Positions 37,601 through 49,635 of a stretch of DNA of 64,000 bases are shown here, one piece after another. This DNA is from Notospermus geniculatus (taxonomy: Eukaryota > Nemertea > Pilidiophora > Heteronemertea > Lineidae). The notes beneath the pieces are model-generated. The model saw only the letters and a program-made list of their open reading frames with translations. It had not been told where the DNA came from and did not search any database. Location: the NCBI GenBank assembly GCA_002633025.1, contig NMRB01000296.1, positions 234,596 through 298,595 on the forward strand, read 5' to 3'. The first letter of the stretch is position 1. The number at the start of each line of letters is the position of its first letter. Both the position numbers and the translations under genes were made by a program.

Positions 37601-38322
37601 TAGCCCCACGGCCAGTTTCTACCTCCGATAATAAAAGATGCTATCTCACCTGTGGGGGGGGGGGCTTGGTGGATTAAAGTAAAAGATATGCTCTACACGA
37701 CAATTCAGGAAGTACGCTCGTGGATTTGAGAAACACCCAAAAGAAGACACATGTGTGTCGTAGGCTAACGACCCATAGATTTTTCAACTAATCGTTTTTC
37801 GTACAAAAATGACACATGGCCAATAACCTATTGATGAAGGTCGACCCATCACCACGGCTGTTTCTAGCGTGCAGTGTATTATGAAAAAGAGATAAACCGC
37901 TGGTTGAAATGCTGTGAATTAAACATGGTCCAGCTTCTCCAGTATTTGAGAGATGTCACATAGATAGCGTGTTAATCTCACCGTTCCGCGAATGGTGAGA
38001 TAGGAATTCTTGATGAGATCATCGTCATCTGAATGGGCCCACTTCACGACCCGGAACATCTGGTGAACAACGCTATTATTCCGTGTGTGTTATCTTCAAA
38101 CATCGACTGCTGTTTCAAAGCATTTGAAATGCACATTATTTAAAGTCCACGTGTTTTTGTTGCACAGAATGTGAGGGCATGCTGGGTGTTTGTTGCAGTG
38201 AATTCCGTGCATGTACTGTGCTATGTGTGAAGCTGGATTGCTGATGTAGACAGTATCCGCTTCAACCGTCAGCGCACCTCCAGTTATGGATAGCATTTGT
38301 CCAAGTGTGTCTATGAGAGAGT
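37601..38322. other. Non-coding, poly-G tract
   Basis: A run of about 13 G lies at about 37654. No coding or repeat structure was recognised. Confidence 0.35.
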
Positions 38323-38512
38323 CAGGCGCGGATCCAGGGGGCACACCCGTCCTGTGCCCCCCCCCCATTTTTCGGTGATCGACGTTAGAAAAATTGCCCT
38401 TTCCCAAAGTGCCACAGAATTGCCTTGTAATTTGTCCCTCAGATGCTGGGAAATCACATCAACGGCCTTCTAATTTCAAAACTTTCTGGGGGAGAGCCCC
38501 CAGACCCCCCAC
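38323..38512. mobile_element. Fragment of GCGGATCCAGGGG-type repeat
   Basis: It begins CAGGCGCGGATCCAGGGGG. The block GCACACCCG.CC.GTGCCCCC matches the left part of the element at 695. It ends in the complementary C/G-rich block GGGGGAGAGCCCCCAGACCC. No matching right terminus was found, so it is probably a truncated transposon copy. Confidence 0.5.
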
Positions 38513-39162
38513 CATGGCTTCACGACTTCGGGCTCACCTTCACAAGTCCTGGTGTAAACAACGCAAAATCAGTCTCTTAGCCAATGTTTTCTCGACAACA
38601 TCTGCCCAGTGTTAAAGAAGGCAAAGGCCATCCATGCTCAGCGGAAAACAATTACAACAACCACAAGACTGTACTGTGTTCACTCGAACAATAACACAGT
38701 CACTATCATCCCATCAAGTTCATGTATAGGATCTGCGGCCATCAGTTCCTCGATTTTAATCGCGTAATTCTCTGAACATACCCTAAGCTACATACCAAGA
38801 ATTGGTATATTTCGTAATTCAATCAACCCCCGGCTGTAAATTCACAATATTGTTGTATTTACTTGTCAATAAACCCTGGGCGTCAGTCGGAGTTTGTAGA
38901 CATTAATGTTGCTGTGACAGCTAGGTTTCATCTTAGCTCGAATCCCTCTGGAGTTCGATAGACAGACTGTAGTCTTTGGATACGTTTGGCTGTGTTCTTG
39001 CACTGCTTGGCTGAGGCATCTGGGCATGTGTTGCTGGTGACGGAACATGTTGAGTCTCCGGTGACCGTGTCGTTGGACAATCCAGTGCGGGTGGGATCTC
39101 ATGTTTATCTGTGAACTTCGACAAGACCCTTATTGGCCTTTGTTCTGTTTTCGTACCTCTTG
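38513..39162. other. Non-coding, nothing recognised
   Basis: Short frames only; no repeat structure found. Confidence 0.35.
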
Positions 39163-39379
39163 CAGGGCCGTAGCTAGCTTTTACGGCCTGGGGGAGGGGG
39201 GGGGAAATTGATTGAGTGTGGAGGGCGAGGTCGGAGGGGGGNNNNNNNNNNNNNNNNNNNNNNNNNNNNNNNNNNNNNNNNNNNNNNNNNNNNNNNNNNN
39301 NNNNNNNNNNNNNNNNNNNNNNNNNNNNNNNNNNNNNNNNNNNNNNNNNNNNNNNNNNNNNNNGCTAGCTACGCCCCTG
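39163..39379. mobile_element. MITE with CAGGGSCGTAGCTAGC ends, interrupted by an assembly gap
   Basis: The left end CAGGGCCGTAGCTAGC and the inverted right end CAGGGGCGTAGCTAGC differ at one position. TCTTG(CA) is repeated on both outer flanks (39158-39164 and 39380-39386), a likely target duplication overlapping the CA of the terminus. The interior starts with G-rich sequence (GGGGGAGGGGGGGGG) and then falls into the N run at 39242-39363, so the true length is unknown. Confidence 0.7.
39242..39363. other. Assembly gap (122 N)
   Basis: A run of N lies inside the MITE that surrounds it. Any reading frames through it are artefacts. Confidence 0.99.
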
Positions 39380-42300
39380 TCTTGCATGAGTCTCAATGTG
39401 CATAGCATCCTGAACAAAAATATATCAGATTGCACTGATTGCTCTCGGTTCATTCGCTCCAGACATAATGGAAGCGATAACACCTATTGACAAAGAGAGA
39501 GTGCGAATGAAATGTTGTGACCCCACATTACCTGAAATGAATATCACTCTCTGCACCGATTGAACAATTGATTATATCATAATGCATCAGCTATATTTAA
39601 AAATGCTTCATGCCTATAAGAGCAGATCATCAGGGTGTAAGTCATTGCATTACCACCCTGGAGCGAAGATCGACCCGTGCAATATCACATCTGATGTCGC
39701 TGTGCGATGTATGAGAACTCATCTTGATGGGGTTTCCGTGGTACACGGTGAAGTAACATTCCTGAAGATCTGTCTGGATCATCTTTTGGGAGCACAGTGG
39801 TTAAGTGCAGACTGGAGACCAAGAGCTCACCACAGATCTATTCCCGTAGAGGCTCCACTTTGAATTCTTCTTTGGACGCAGTTCATAACCCCAAAATTTG
39901 AAGACTGGGCAATCACTGAAACAAGGACTGGCTTTTAATTGGCCAGGACCTGGTCTAGTACCCTGGTGGTCGATCAGGTCATTAAGCAACTTATCATTGT
40001 GTTGGAATCTGAATCCAGCTTTTTTGCCTGAGGGGAATGATAAAAATGTGATGTTTTTATTCTGATGATAATCAATAAAAAACCAAGAATGTCACCAGTC
40101 CACCTGGTGCAATACAAAATGCAGTCATACATATGGTCTGAATGCTAATGTCAGCGGTTCTTTTCCGGTGAAAAATGCATTTCTTTCTGGTTCCATTATG
40201 TCCATGCCAGCTGTGTGGCTCATACTGATGGTGTAATGTGATCGGCATTTCATCAGCTGCGGGATCTGTCTCACATGGCGTTATGTTGACAGGTCTAATG
40301 AAGGAGAGAATAAGGGGCTGTTTAGTCCCTTCGATAACTATTTCCAGGTAATAATGTAGCAATCCCACGTTGTTCTCTTCTTGACCTGTAAGTGCACAGT
40401 GCTCCCACTCTGTGGTAAATGTGGCAGTTAATTCACGAAGTCCCTTCTACTGTGTCGGCCCACATGAAACCAGCTCTCTCAGAAGTCACCATGTGTGCAG
40501 TGCAGTGCAGTGCCCTTTAAAAAGCGAAGCGTTGCTATATCACAACATTTGAGTGACGTTAACTTAGATATTTATGTCTAAATACCTACACTATTCATTA
40601 AAAATTATACATATCCCTTTTGTCAACCGACTCTGCCTTCAAAAATTGCTTCCAGGTCTTTCGATATCATTTTGTCTATAAGGTCAATAGTTCTCACTCT
40701 AGATCGGTGCATTTGACATGCGAATATATCACGACAATCAGTAAACGTATATCCTTTGTTCCATTTAATCCTTTCTAATATGCCTCCGTTGTGTTTGGTC
40801 CTGGTTAGCTGTGGGTGTAATTTACCTCCTTTAATGTTAGCTATCTATGTTCTTTGAGTATGAAACATGAGGCAACACGTGCAGTTACAGTCTCGCTCGG
40901 TGCTTGAGACTGTCAAAACAGAGCTGTGTATGCTAACCCTACAGAGGGGTCTCTGCATTAAGGCTTGACTTATGTCCAGATAGCGGTGCGATTGTTTGAT
41001 GCGCCCATTCTATGGAGGCAGTGCGGTTGAACGTAACAAAGGATTGCTGAACGCAGCATGAAACGCACAAACGTGTGGAGGCCTTTATGTTGATAAGAAA
41101 AAGAGAACTGCTCAGTTTGTTTCCAATTCTGTCGACATTCAGCTGCATGTTACATTATCGACAACCCCTTGAGCAAGCCTTGTCATTCCCCAAACACTGC
41201 CCTTGATTTGCTAGGTCGTTTTTATCGCTGTTTATTTTTGTTACAACACATGACGTACAAATCACTGTCAGAAACATAACTGTTTTTATCGTATTCGGCG
41301 TAAATCCTCGTGCGATCGATACCTTGTGGGTTTGCTTTAAGTCATCAGAAATTGTTATTGATTTCACCTTTCCAATGGTCAATACTGTTCGGAACCGATC
41401 CTAGCCCTTAGGGTTTACCGCTAGGATTGGTTTGCAGATTGACTCTGTCATCCGGATCTACCTGTCAGCGGCAAAAAGTCGAGAGAATGAACCAGGGGAT
41501 GCTATCCATCAGGTTGTGGACACATCATTGAGGTGATCCGAATATGATATTTGAAGGTCAAATACTGTGGATAACCAAGGGAATTGCTTCATATTTGCAT
41601 AACTGTCGATGATGATTTTGTGACATGAGTTTCGGTCTCTGGTCCTGACAGCCGTCCCTGCTGTTGCCTGTTTGAACAGAATGTATAATACTGGGGCAAT
41701 TCTCATGGGTTTGTCAAAACCATCCGCAGGTCAAAATGTCCCCGGCTTTCATTCAGTCAAAATGTCCCTGTCCCATGAATGAGTCAACTCTAAACTTTGA
41801 TTTTTATGACAATTTGTTAAAGTACTTTTATCAAATGGTAGTTTTATCAAAGGTAAAAGGTGGCACCCTCACATTCCTTAATTTCTAACCTTCTCGGATT
41901 ACCTGAGTGTGAAAAAAAGAACAGTTAGATTGCATCGTGTGATAAAAAATCACTGCGCCGAGATGGAAAAGGAGGCGAGGATTCCATCTTGGTGAAAACC
42001 AACAAAACCTAATCATAAAATCGATCTTGCTCTTCACAAAATAACGCACAGAATTTTCTCCTGAAGTTCTCTGCATTGCATGTGGCGGGAAAGCGAAATA
42101 ACTCTTATGTTAATTTGCCAAAGTGTTGAGCAAATTATGTAAAATGTTGCCGTGCTGAGGCTGTATTGCCGCCGAACGCTCCAAAGCTGAAGAAGTATTG
42201 GTGCACATAACGAGGGTGCCGGTTCATCGAGGACAGAATAATTGTCGGGTATTAGTAAACAGTGGTTGGTGTCTGCCCACAAATGGTAAAAGGCAGTATC

Positions 42301-43116
42301 TTTACTTCTGGCTGGAGGTAATGTGCATGGTTAGTTGAAGTATAGGCCCCTACATGATTGAGGGTTTCACGCTGCATTGTGAGGAACATGAGCCTGATCT
42401 TCCGTACTTACCATGGCCAATAATGCTATGGCTTCGGCCTTGACGGAAAATCAAATACAAATACGCTGCGTTCGGCAGTACATCCTTTGTTGCCACACAA
42501 CCGACAGGCCAAAAGGGCTGCCGTTCTTGGTACCCTTAGTGCTGGTCTGTCGGTGTGTTCATGCTGCCTCATACAATGGGTGCATCCAGAAATCATGCCA
42601 CAGTCAGGACTACTGTGTAGATTCTTTTATAGGTCTGTCTTGTACCACCAAGTACATGGTAGCGAAGATTAAGGTGTTACTTTCATCAACCGTACAAGGA
42701 CTGTTCTTGAGTATTGCACTTATTGGACACTGGAAGGAAATTACAGATCACCCAATTCCTCTAGTACAACCTGACCAATCATATTTTCCCCACAGACAGT
42801 TGAGAAAACTGCCACGACGACATCTGCTGAAATCTTACCATTTCAATCAAAGTTACAAATTGCCATTCGGCAGTGAATCAACCTGAGCATCATTTAATGA
42901 TCCGAGTCTACAAATCCTGCAAATTCGTAAAACAATTTGATTGATCTTTTCATTGCTGTAGGCAGATGCACCGACGACAATGTGAACTTTTTTGCCGTTA
43001 ATTTGCTGCATGGATAGCTCTATCAATTGGTTTTACAATTTTCGTTGAAATAACACTTAAGAGCGGTTGTCTCTTTAGCAGTGATTGAGATTGATTGGCG
43101 AGTACTCTGGAAGACT
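39380..43116. other. Non-coding, nothing firm
   Basis: No supported gene. The 157-codon frame at 42413-42886 shows no recognised motif. GAGCACAGTGGTTAAGTGCA near 39789 resembles the A-box part of a tRNA, but no B box follows. Confidence 0.3.
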
Positions 43117-43667
43117 GCTGTCTGGATTACTGCTTCCACAGCTGTCCTTGTTTAGGAGTACGGTGTGGGTACGCCCCAAGATTGGTTTCTTGCCCAATAA
43201 ATGGCCCTTGGTGTTGCAATCAACTTCGGCGTATTGCTTCTACTACACTCCGGTTAGTTACTCTCACTGTTGTTGGACAGGACACAGGGACCAATGCCTT
43301 AAAGGGTTGCTTCTTATAGATGAACGTTCTAGGTCTGTGAGTGACTCTTGGTTTTGCAACATGTCTATAGGCCTCCACAAGGTGCTGCTCCTTGCACCAT
43401 CAGGTTGCATCTGCCCGCAGGAAACTGCTCAGTCTGAGAATGTCCTCTGGATGCAGCAAACAGCAGCAGCAAGGGATATGCTTTTGATCTCAACCAGATC
43501 TTGCTTTTTTGTGCCAAGCTCATCAGGGTTCTTTCAAGGTGTCCATAGTATATTGCTGCCTCTGCACATGAAATCTAAATGCTAAAGCATCGGAATTGTA
43601 TTGCGCCACCATTGCATACCCTATTCAAACTCAACTATGGTTATTGCTGTTAACCAATTTATTCTAT
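43117..43667. repeat. 551-bp tandem duplication, copy 1
   Basis: It runs from GCTGTCTGGATTACTGCTTC to ...TTAACCAATTTATTCT and is followed directly by copy 2. An open frame (43085-43585, 166 codons) spans it. In copy 2 small indels shift that frame and shift it back, so the frame is not being preserved and is probably not a gene. The short CAG tract here has three to four units. Confidence 0.85.
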
Positions 43668-44229
43668 GCTGTCTGGATTACTGCTTCCACAGCTGTCCTT
43701 GTTTAGGAGTACGGTGTGGGTACGCCCAAAGATTGGTTTCTATCGCCCAATGAATGACCCTTGGTGTTGCAATCAACTTCGGCGTATTGCTTCTACTACA
43801 CTCCGGTTAGTTACTCTCACTGTTGTTGGACAGGACAGAGTGGACGAAGGCCCCAAAGGGTTGCTTCTTATAGATGAACGTTCTAGGTCTGTGAGTGACT
43901 CTTGGTTTTGCAACATGTCTATAGGCCTCCACAAGGTGCTGCTCCTTGCACCATCAGGTTGCATCTGCCCGCAGGAAACTGCTTATCTGAAAATGTCCTC
44001 TGGATGCAGCACACAGCAGCAGCAGCAGCAGCAAGGGATATGCTTTTGATCTCATAACCAGATCTTGCTTTTTTGTGCCAAGCTCATCAGGGTTCTTTCA
44101 AGGTGTCCATAGTATATTGCTGCCTCTGCACATGAAGTCTAAATGCTAAAGCATCGGAATTGTATTGCGCCACCATTGCATACCCTATTCAAACTCAACT
44201 ATGGTTATTGCTGTTAACCAATTTATTCT
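43668..44229. repeat. 551-bp tandem duplication, copy 2, with CAG expansion
   Basis: Collinear with copy 1 (start offset 551). Differences include a longer (CAG)6 tract at about 44014-44034, several substitutions and small indels. The end shared with copy 1 is TTAACCAATTTATTCT, after which the sequence becomes unique. Confidence 0.85.
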
Positions 44230-46395
44230 TGCAAGAAGTAAACTAAATTTACACTCTGCAAATGAGCCAAGGAGAGCGTTTCGTGGGCACATCAATATGG
44301 TTTGCGTCAAGTTGTTTCGAATTTTTTCATCGGCGAGCTGTTATTTGAACGCAGAGAAACGAGAATAATTCACCAAAAAGTGGGTTAAGGAGGAGAAGTT
44401 ATTGCTTTGATAAGTTGAGTGTTGGCTTCAGCTTTAGTTGGCAAGGATGTGGGTACAAGTGGTGAAAGAATCTGTTGCTGAATACACTAGAGACTACAGC
44501 ATAGTTAGCTTGGAACGCGTTCAAGCAAATTCCAAACTCTCGTCGCTTGTGCAAGTTATGATGAAATAGACATTAACACCAGTAAACCGTTTCCTTGGTA
44601 AAAATTACATCAATACATGGAAATCTGCTATAATATTGCAAATGAGAGTTAAGGATGAGGAATGAGCGCTTCAAGACTGGTGCTTATCACAACATCCTTA
44701 TACTCGCGACAGTTTGGCGCTCAAAATCAATACACTACATAGGGTTCTTCATTATGCACAGGAAGATAGAATCCTATGAAACTCAATAAATGTTGAATCA
44801 TCAAGAAGGAAGTCGGGACAAGTGTTCGCGGGTTTCTCATTTCTTAATGGGACGGACATCACTTCTGCCCTGTGCAATCGATATTTATTCGCCAGTTTGG
44901 AAACTTGTTTCTGATATTGGTGTGATGTATTGTTGTGTCCTTGATTGTGTTCTGGTTGTGATGCTATTGCAAGGCAAGTGTGACATAAATACATGACTAT
45001 TTTCTTGTAGTCTCCGTATCACTTAGTTATCGTCATCATCGTCACCATCAATACTAATGTTTCCATTAGGATCCAATACAACATGAGTCCACTAAGATAA
45101 CACAGTCTGCAACCACATCACAAAATCGTTTATGATAATCATCAACTTGTTCAACCAACCTTGACTTATTTTTTACGACTTGACAATATTGACGTTGCAC
45201 TTTGGTGTGATTGATGGACCATACATTATAACAAGTGCTCCCTCATTAATGTAAACCTGATGACCACTCACATCAAACACAACCTTGTATCACTAACTCC
45301 TAAATCAACGACTGTCGAGTACAGTAACTTGGCAACATCATATGTTTTGATTCCTCGACAAGTTATTTCTTTTGGTGAATTTTGATCATTGTCATGACAA
45401 ATACAGCTTAGTATTCTGATACAGTAACTCAAGTCTGCGTCTTTTTGTGTCATATTTTCAGATAGAAAAGTTAGTTGATCTGTCAACAGACATCTGGTAT
45501 CACTGTCACATCAGTTCGATCATGACAACCTCCTAATATTTATGACGTGTCCCCTATAAACCTCGTAAAATGTTTCCACTGAGGCCAATATACCTGCCAG
45601 GAGGAACATGCAGCTGAAAAATTCATGCCTTCTGGAATATTGATGACATTCGGACCATTTACCGAGGGTACTTTCCATATGATGTGGATTAGTTTGTTGT
45701 GTAGCAATATTGCAATCATATACACTGGGGTTATGGTAAAAAAATTGTGATTTATGGGATCAAGTCAAAGTCCTTTTGCACCAGTCTCTGGTTTGTGATC
45801 CGCCAGATTGACTGTTTCTTTGTCTGAATGGTGCAGTGACAACATCAGGTTTGAGATTGCTTCGGTTCAGTTCCTGATCAAACCTATTCCCTGGTCATCG
45901 ACCAGTTTTTCGACCATGGAAATGCCGGGCCGTTGGTTAAAACGAATTGGTTAGACTACGATACGACGTATCCTGTCACTACATTTGTGTAGCATACGTT
46001 GAAACAGCATCGAATGCCGGTAACCTAGATATTCGTGACCCTGACCCTAGCTAATGGCAGCTGCCACTCTTGGCTACGGAATATGGAGAAAAATCGGTCA
46101 ATAGCGATTCGATACTCTTAGCTTGCTCCGCAAGACGGACTTGTGAAATTCCCTGTATGGGCAAGTGCAAGTCAACCTGTTATTCAACAAGAAGGGGGAA
46201 AATCTGCTGAATAAGCTATCTGATATATCGGGGACTAAAAAGCTATCACTGGGAGGTGGCTGTATCGAATTCGTATCGTTACTAGTATTGTAGAAGGAGA
46301 CAGAGACAGTAGCTGCTGTTGTCTCTTTCTCTTTAACATTGTATCGCAGTATCGAGAGCTGATCGCCAAGTACAGCACTGTTAGTGTTAGCTCTA
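44230..46395. other. Non-coding, nothing recognised
   Basis: Short frames only; no repeats with recognisable ends. Confidence 0.35.
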
Positions 46396-46465
46396 TAGAC
46401 GATTCTGGAATTCGCAGATCTGCGCACTTCCGCCAAAATCTCAACCAGAACCTCAGTCTGAAACG
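46396..46465. mobile_element. Fragment of the TAGACAAATCCC MITE family
   Basis: TAGAC...CTGGAATTCGCAGATCTGCGCACTTCCGCC followed by AACCAGAACCTC.GTCTGAAAC matches the left arm of the elements at 7855 and 47659. The remainder is missing. It is more diverged than the full copies. Confidence 0.6.
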
Positions 46466-47658
46466 ACAATCCTTTGAGGCTGGCATAGTGTTATGTATGG
46501 AAGGGCGTACTCGGTATGCCGCACAATGCAACTCTACACAGGTCCGGTGTGAAAGGGGCTTAAGATGTGTAGACTTGGGAATATCGAATGTGCATTTCTC
46601 TGGTCCACTCGCACTGCCACGTAATCCGAACATGTCTGTATCAGCATAACTTGAACCCAGATTGTGCACTCTGTATGCACTGGCACATGCTTTATCGGTA
46701 TATAACTCCTCAACTCCTCACAGAGAAATTGGTAAAAGAAATTGCCTTTGTGTTTTGGAGCCACAATTAGGCGAAGCCATTATGGAAAATACATAAAAGA
46801 TTGATACACACGTACAAAAGATTGATACATATGCAGATGGTTTTGTGGTACGGTATTCCATCTTGTAGAGAGCGATCAGATTTAACGAGCCCACCATTGT
46901 TGAGGTGGTGATGTTTCGGCATGTGTTCCCACTTGAATCCCTCAACAGCTGTACGATTCAAGTGTTGTTCACAGAAAGAGGGGGTTGTGAGCCTAATTAG
47001 ACATTCCCACATTTCAGTCGCAGTTCCAGTTCGAATGATGTCAATTCGACCATACATGAAAACTATATATGAACCAATGTCATGTGCTGGTTGCACAACT
47101 CTGAATCTGTTCCAGTGGCTCAGTCACCCGCTTCCATGTGGTCACTGGGTGCCGCACCAAGAAACTCTCAATTGCTGTCAGATTTGACTTAAGAGTTTAG
47201 CTAAGTCCTTACATCCTGAGGTCATCAGTAGTAACCCTCGCTCCTTTCGTCACTGTGCCCAAATGGCTGTGTGTGGCAATGAAGGAAGCGAGTGTCAAGA
47301 ACCAGTAATTACCTCAGGAAGCGTCCTGAGAACAATACCCTTTCTAATCATGTGAACGCCGAACCTCTTAAAACCTAGTGGTATGTAAGTTGTCCTACTG
47401 TGCAGTTTCACTTCAGGATCCAATGTGTTCAATTCCACACACCCTGGTTGCTGAAGTGGCACATCCATTTGTAACTGGCTGAAATGAACAATACCTGAAT
47501 TGGACACCTGTCAGTGGACTAATTGCCCATTTTGATGCAATCCATTTGAATCGTTCTCAGAAAGCTTTCAAACATTTGATGGAAAACTGTTGCAGAATGG
47601 ATAGCGACATGGAGTGGTTGGAGTAAACCTGAAGCTACAGGCTGTTGCAAAAGCAGTA
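46466..47658. other. Non-coding, nothing recognised
   Basis: Overlapping short frames on both strands, none with a recognisable motif. Confidence 0.35.
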
Positions 47659-47903
47659 TAGACAAATCCCAAATTGACGTAAATGGGAAAGATCTGCGCA
47701 CTTCCGCCGAAATAGCAACAAGAACCTCGGTCTGAAACTGAATGACGTGACGCAGAGAACCCCACGACATTGACTTGGACGACGTTACGACAGAGTTGAC
47801 CATTGCTGAATCACGGATTGCGTCACGTCAGCTGGTTTCAGATCGAGTTTCTTGTTGCTATTTCGGCGGAAGTGCGCAGAACTTGGAATTTGGGATTTGT
47901 CTA
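47659..47903. mobile_element. MITE, family with TAGACAAATCCCAAATT ends, copy 2
   Basis: The ends and arms are the same as in the copy at 7855, and the two copies differ at only a few positions. The left flank is TA. Its right half (from 47771) lies within the 608-bp tandem duplication, so a third, right-half copy appears at 48378-48512. Confidence 0.75.
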
Positions 47904-48376
47904 TGTACCAAGATTTCCATATCACATGAGAATGGATCTGACACGGGATCAAACCCAGATCCTCAGAGGTGACTGGCGCCAATGTTTCCGTTGTGCCACG
48001 CCGACATCCCAAAGCTCTCAGCCTACAGAGTCCCTTCTCCTATAGAGGTTTTGTGAATAAGTACGTTGGAATGGAATCTAGCAGGAAGTCGCCAAGCTTG
48101 ACTTGAAGAAAACGAAACGTAAAGATCATAAAATGAGAAGATTACCACTTAATCTTCAAAAGATATCATCAGCCAAAGTGTCAGAGTTGGGGATTCATGG
48201 TCTATTGTCCCGTATCTTTCATCTCCGTTGCCAATTAAACACGCCCGTAACGTAAAATGTCCTCCATCTCGTCTCGTTTTATCACTGGCATCTCAAGGTT
48301 ATTGTCTCTCTGTTGAGTTAACCATCATTTGGCCATGAAATTGTCTGTTTCGGTAACTACAAGAATACGTAATGAG
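47771..48376. repeat. 608-bp duplication, copy 1
   Basis: It runs from TGACTTGGACGACGTTACGA (inside the MITE) to GAATACGTAATGAG. Copy 2 starts right after a single N at 48377. The copies differ by scattered substitutions only. A one-N junction exactly at the repeat boundary suggests two allelic or overlapping contigs joined by the assembler. Confidence 0.85.
47936..48008 (-). mobile_element. tRNA-derived SINE head
   Basis: On the minus strand, an A box TGGCACAACGG (47988-47998) matches the RNA polymerase III consensus and is followed by a B box GGGTTTGATCCC (47945-47956) at tRNA-like spacing, with GGCGCC between. The predicted cloverleaf is poor, so a SINE head is more likely than a tRNA gene. 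The element probably extends to about 47905. Confidence 0.5.
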
Positions 48377-48377
48377 N
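48377..48377. other. Single N at duplication junction
   Basis: An undetermined base sits exactly between the two 608-bp copies. Other lone Ns are at 50067, 58589 and 61321. Confidence 0.95.
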
Positions 48378-48984
48378 GTGACTTGGACGACGTTACGACA
48401 GAGTTGACCATTGCTGAATCACGGATTGCGTCACGTCAGCTGGTTTCAGATCGAGGTGCTTGTTGCTATTTCGGCGGAAGTGCGCAGAACTTGGAATTTG
48501 GGATTTGTCTATGTACCAAGATTTCCATATCACATGAGAATGGATCTGGCATGGGATCAAACCCAGAACCTCAGAGGTGACTGGCGCCAATGTTTCGATT
48601 GTGCCACACCGACATCCCAAAGCTGTCAGCCTACAGAGCCCCTTCTCCCACAGACGTTTTGTGAATAAGTACGTTGGAATGGAATCTAGCAGGAAGTCAC
48701 CAAGCTTGACTTGAAGAAAACGAAACGTAAAGATCATAAAATGAGAAGATTACCACTTAATCTTCAAAAGATATCATCAGCCGAAGTGTCAGAGTTGGGG
48801 ATTCATGGTCTATTGTCCCGTATCTTTCATCTCCGTTGCCAATTAAACACGCCCGTAACGTAAAATGTCCTCCATCTCGTCTCGTTTTATCACTGGCATC
48901 TCAAGGTTATTGTCTCTCTGTTGAGTTAACCATCATTTGGCCATGAAATTGTCTGTTACGGTAACTACAAGAATACGTAATGAG
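48378..48984. repeat. 608-bp duplication, copy 2
   Basis: Collinear with 47771-48376 (offset 608). It contains the right half of the MITE (to 48512) and a second copy of the tRNA-like SINE head at 48544-48616 (minus strand), whose A box reads TGGCACAATCG, slightly worse than in copy 1. Confidence 0.85.
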
Positions 48985-49520
48985 GGGAGCCGTTGTTGTC
49001 TTCAGTTGCACATCATTTGTGCAGTCTCATTCAGCTGTACCATGTTTTTGAATCACACTGTGAACAGTTTGTCCCTTGTTGGGTTACAAGAGAGGAGGAA
49101 TGCCTGTTAGTGATTTAATTAGCGCTTTGGTCGCATCGAATGATTCTACTAAACCTCAAAGGTCAGATATTATGTTTGTTTATTAATTTGCCTTGGAAAT
49201 GCCATCGGCAGGGGTGGAGTGAAGTGGAGGCAATAGCATTACCATGATTAGACAGTCTATAATGTGTAATTGGAATGAAAAATCTATACTTTCTGTCGTA
49301 AAAAAACCCTTGATTAGCAGATTGAATCCACCAAGCTTGCTCTGAGGATTGTAACATCGTCATTCGCTGTGGAGAGTGTGAAGGCACCTCTTCATGGGAG
49401 AGTTTTCACACCAGTTGGCTCTCTATGGGCAACTCGAGAGTAGGATACTATGGAAGTTGTGGGTAGGTTTGAGCAAAGGGGTAAGGAAACCAATAAAGGT
49501 AGCGACAGCCAACTGCCACG
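48985..49520. other. Non-coding, nothing recognised
   Basis: No supported feature. Confidence 0.35.
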
Positions 49521-49635
49521 AAAGAACTCTCATGGAGCAGCACCTTAAAGTACATGTCTGTGGAAAGAACCCTCATGGAGCAGCACCTTAAAGTACATGT
49601 CTGTGGAAAGAACTCTCATGGAGCAGCACCTTAAA
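49521..49635. repeat. 43-bp tandem repeat, about 2.7 copies
   Basis: The unit begins AAAGAACTCTCATGGAGCAG and continues CACCTTAAAGTACATGTCTG; copies start at 49521, 49564 and 49607 and are almost identical, so the array is young. Confidence 0.85.

Noticed and set aside
39780-39830. tRNA-like A box near 39789
   Set aside because: No B box at the required spacing and no cloverleaf.
43085-43585. 166-codon frame as a gene
   Set aside because: The tandem copy at 43668-44229 breaks the same frame with indels, so there is no coding constraint.
49521-49635. CRISPR-like direct repeats
   Set aside because: The units are contiguous and identical with no variable spacers, and the DNA is animal; it is an ordinary tandem repeat.
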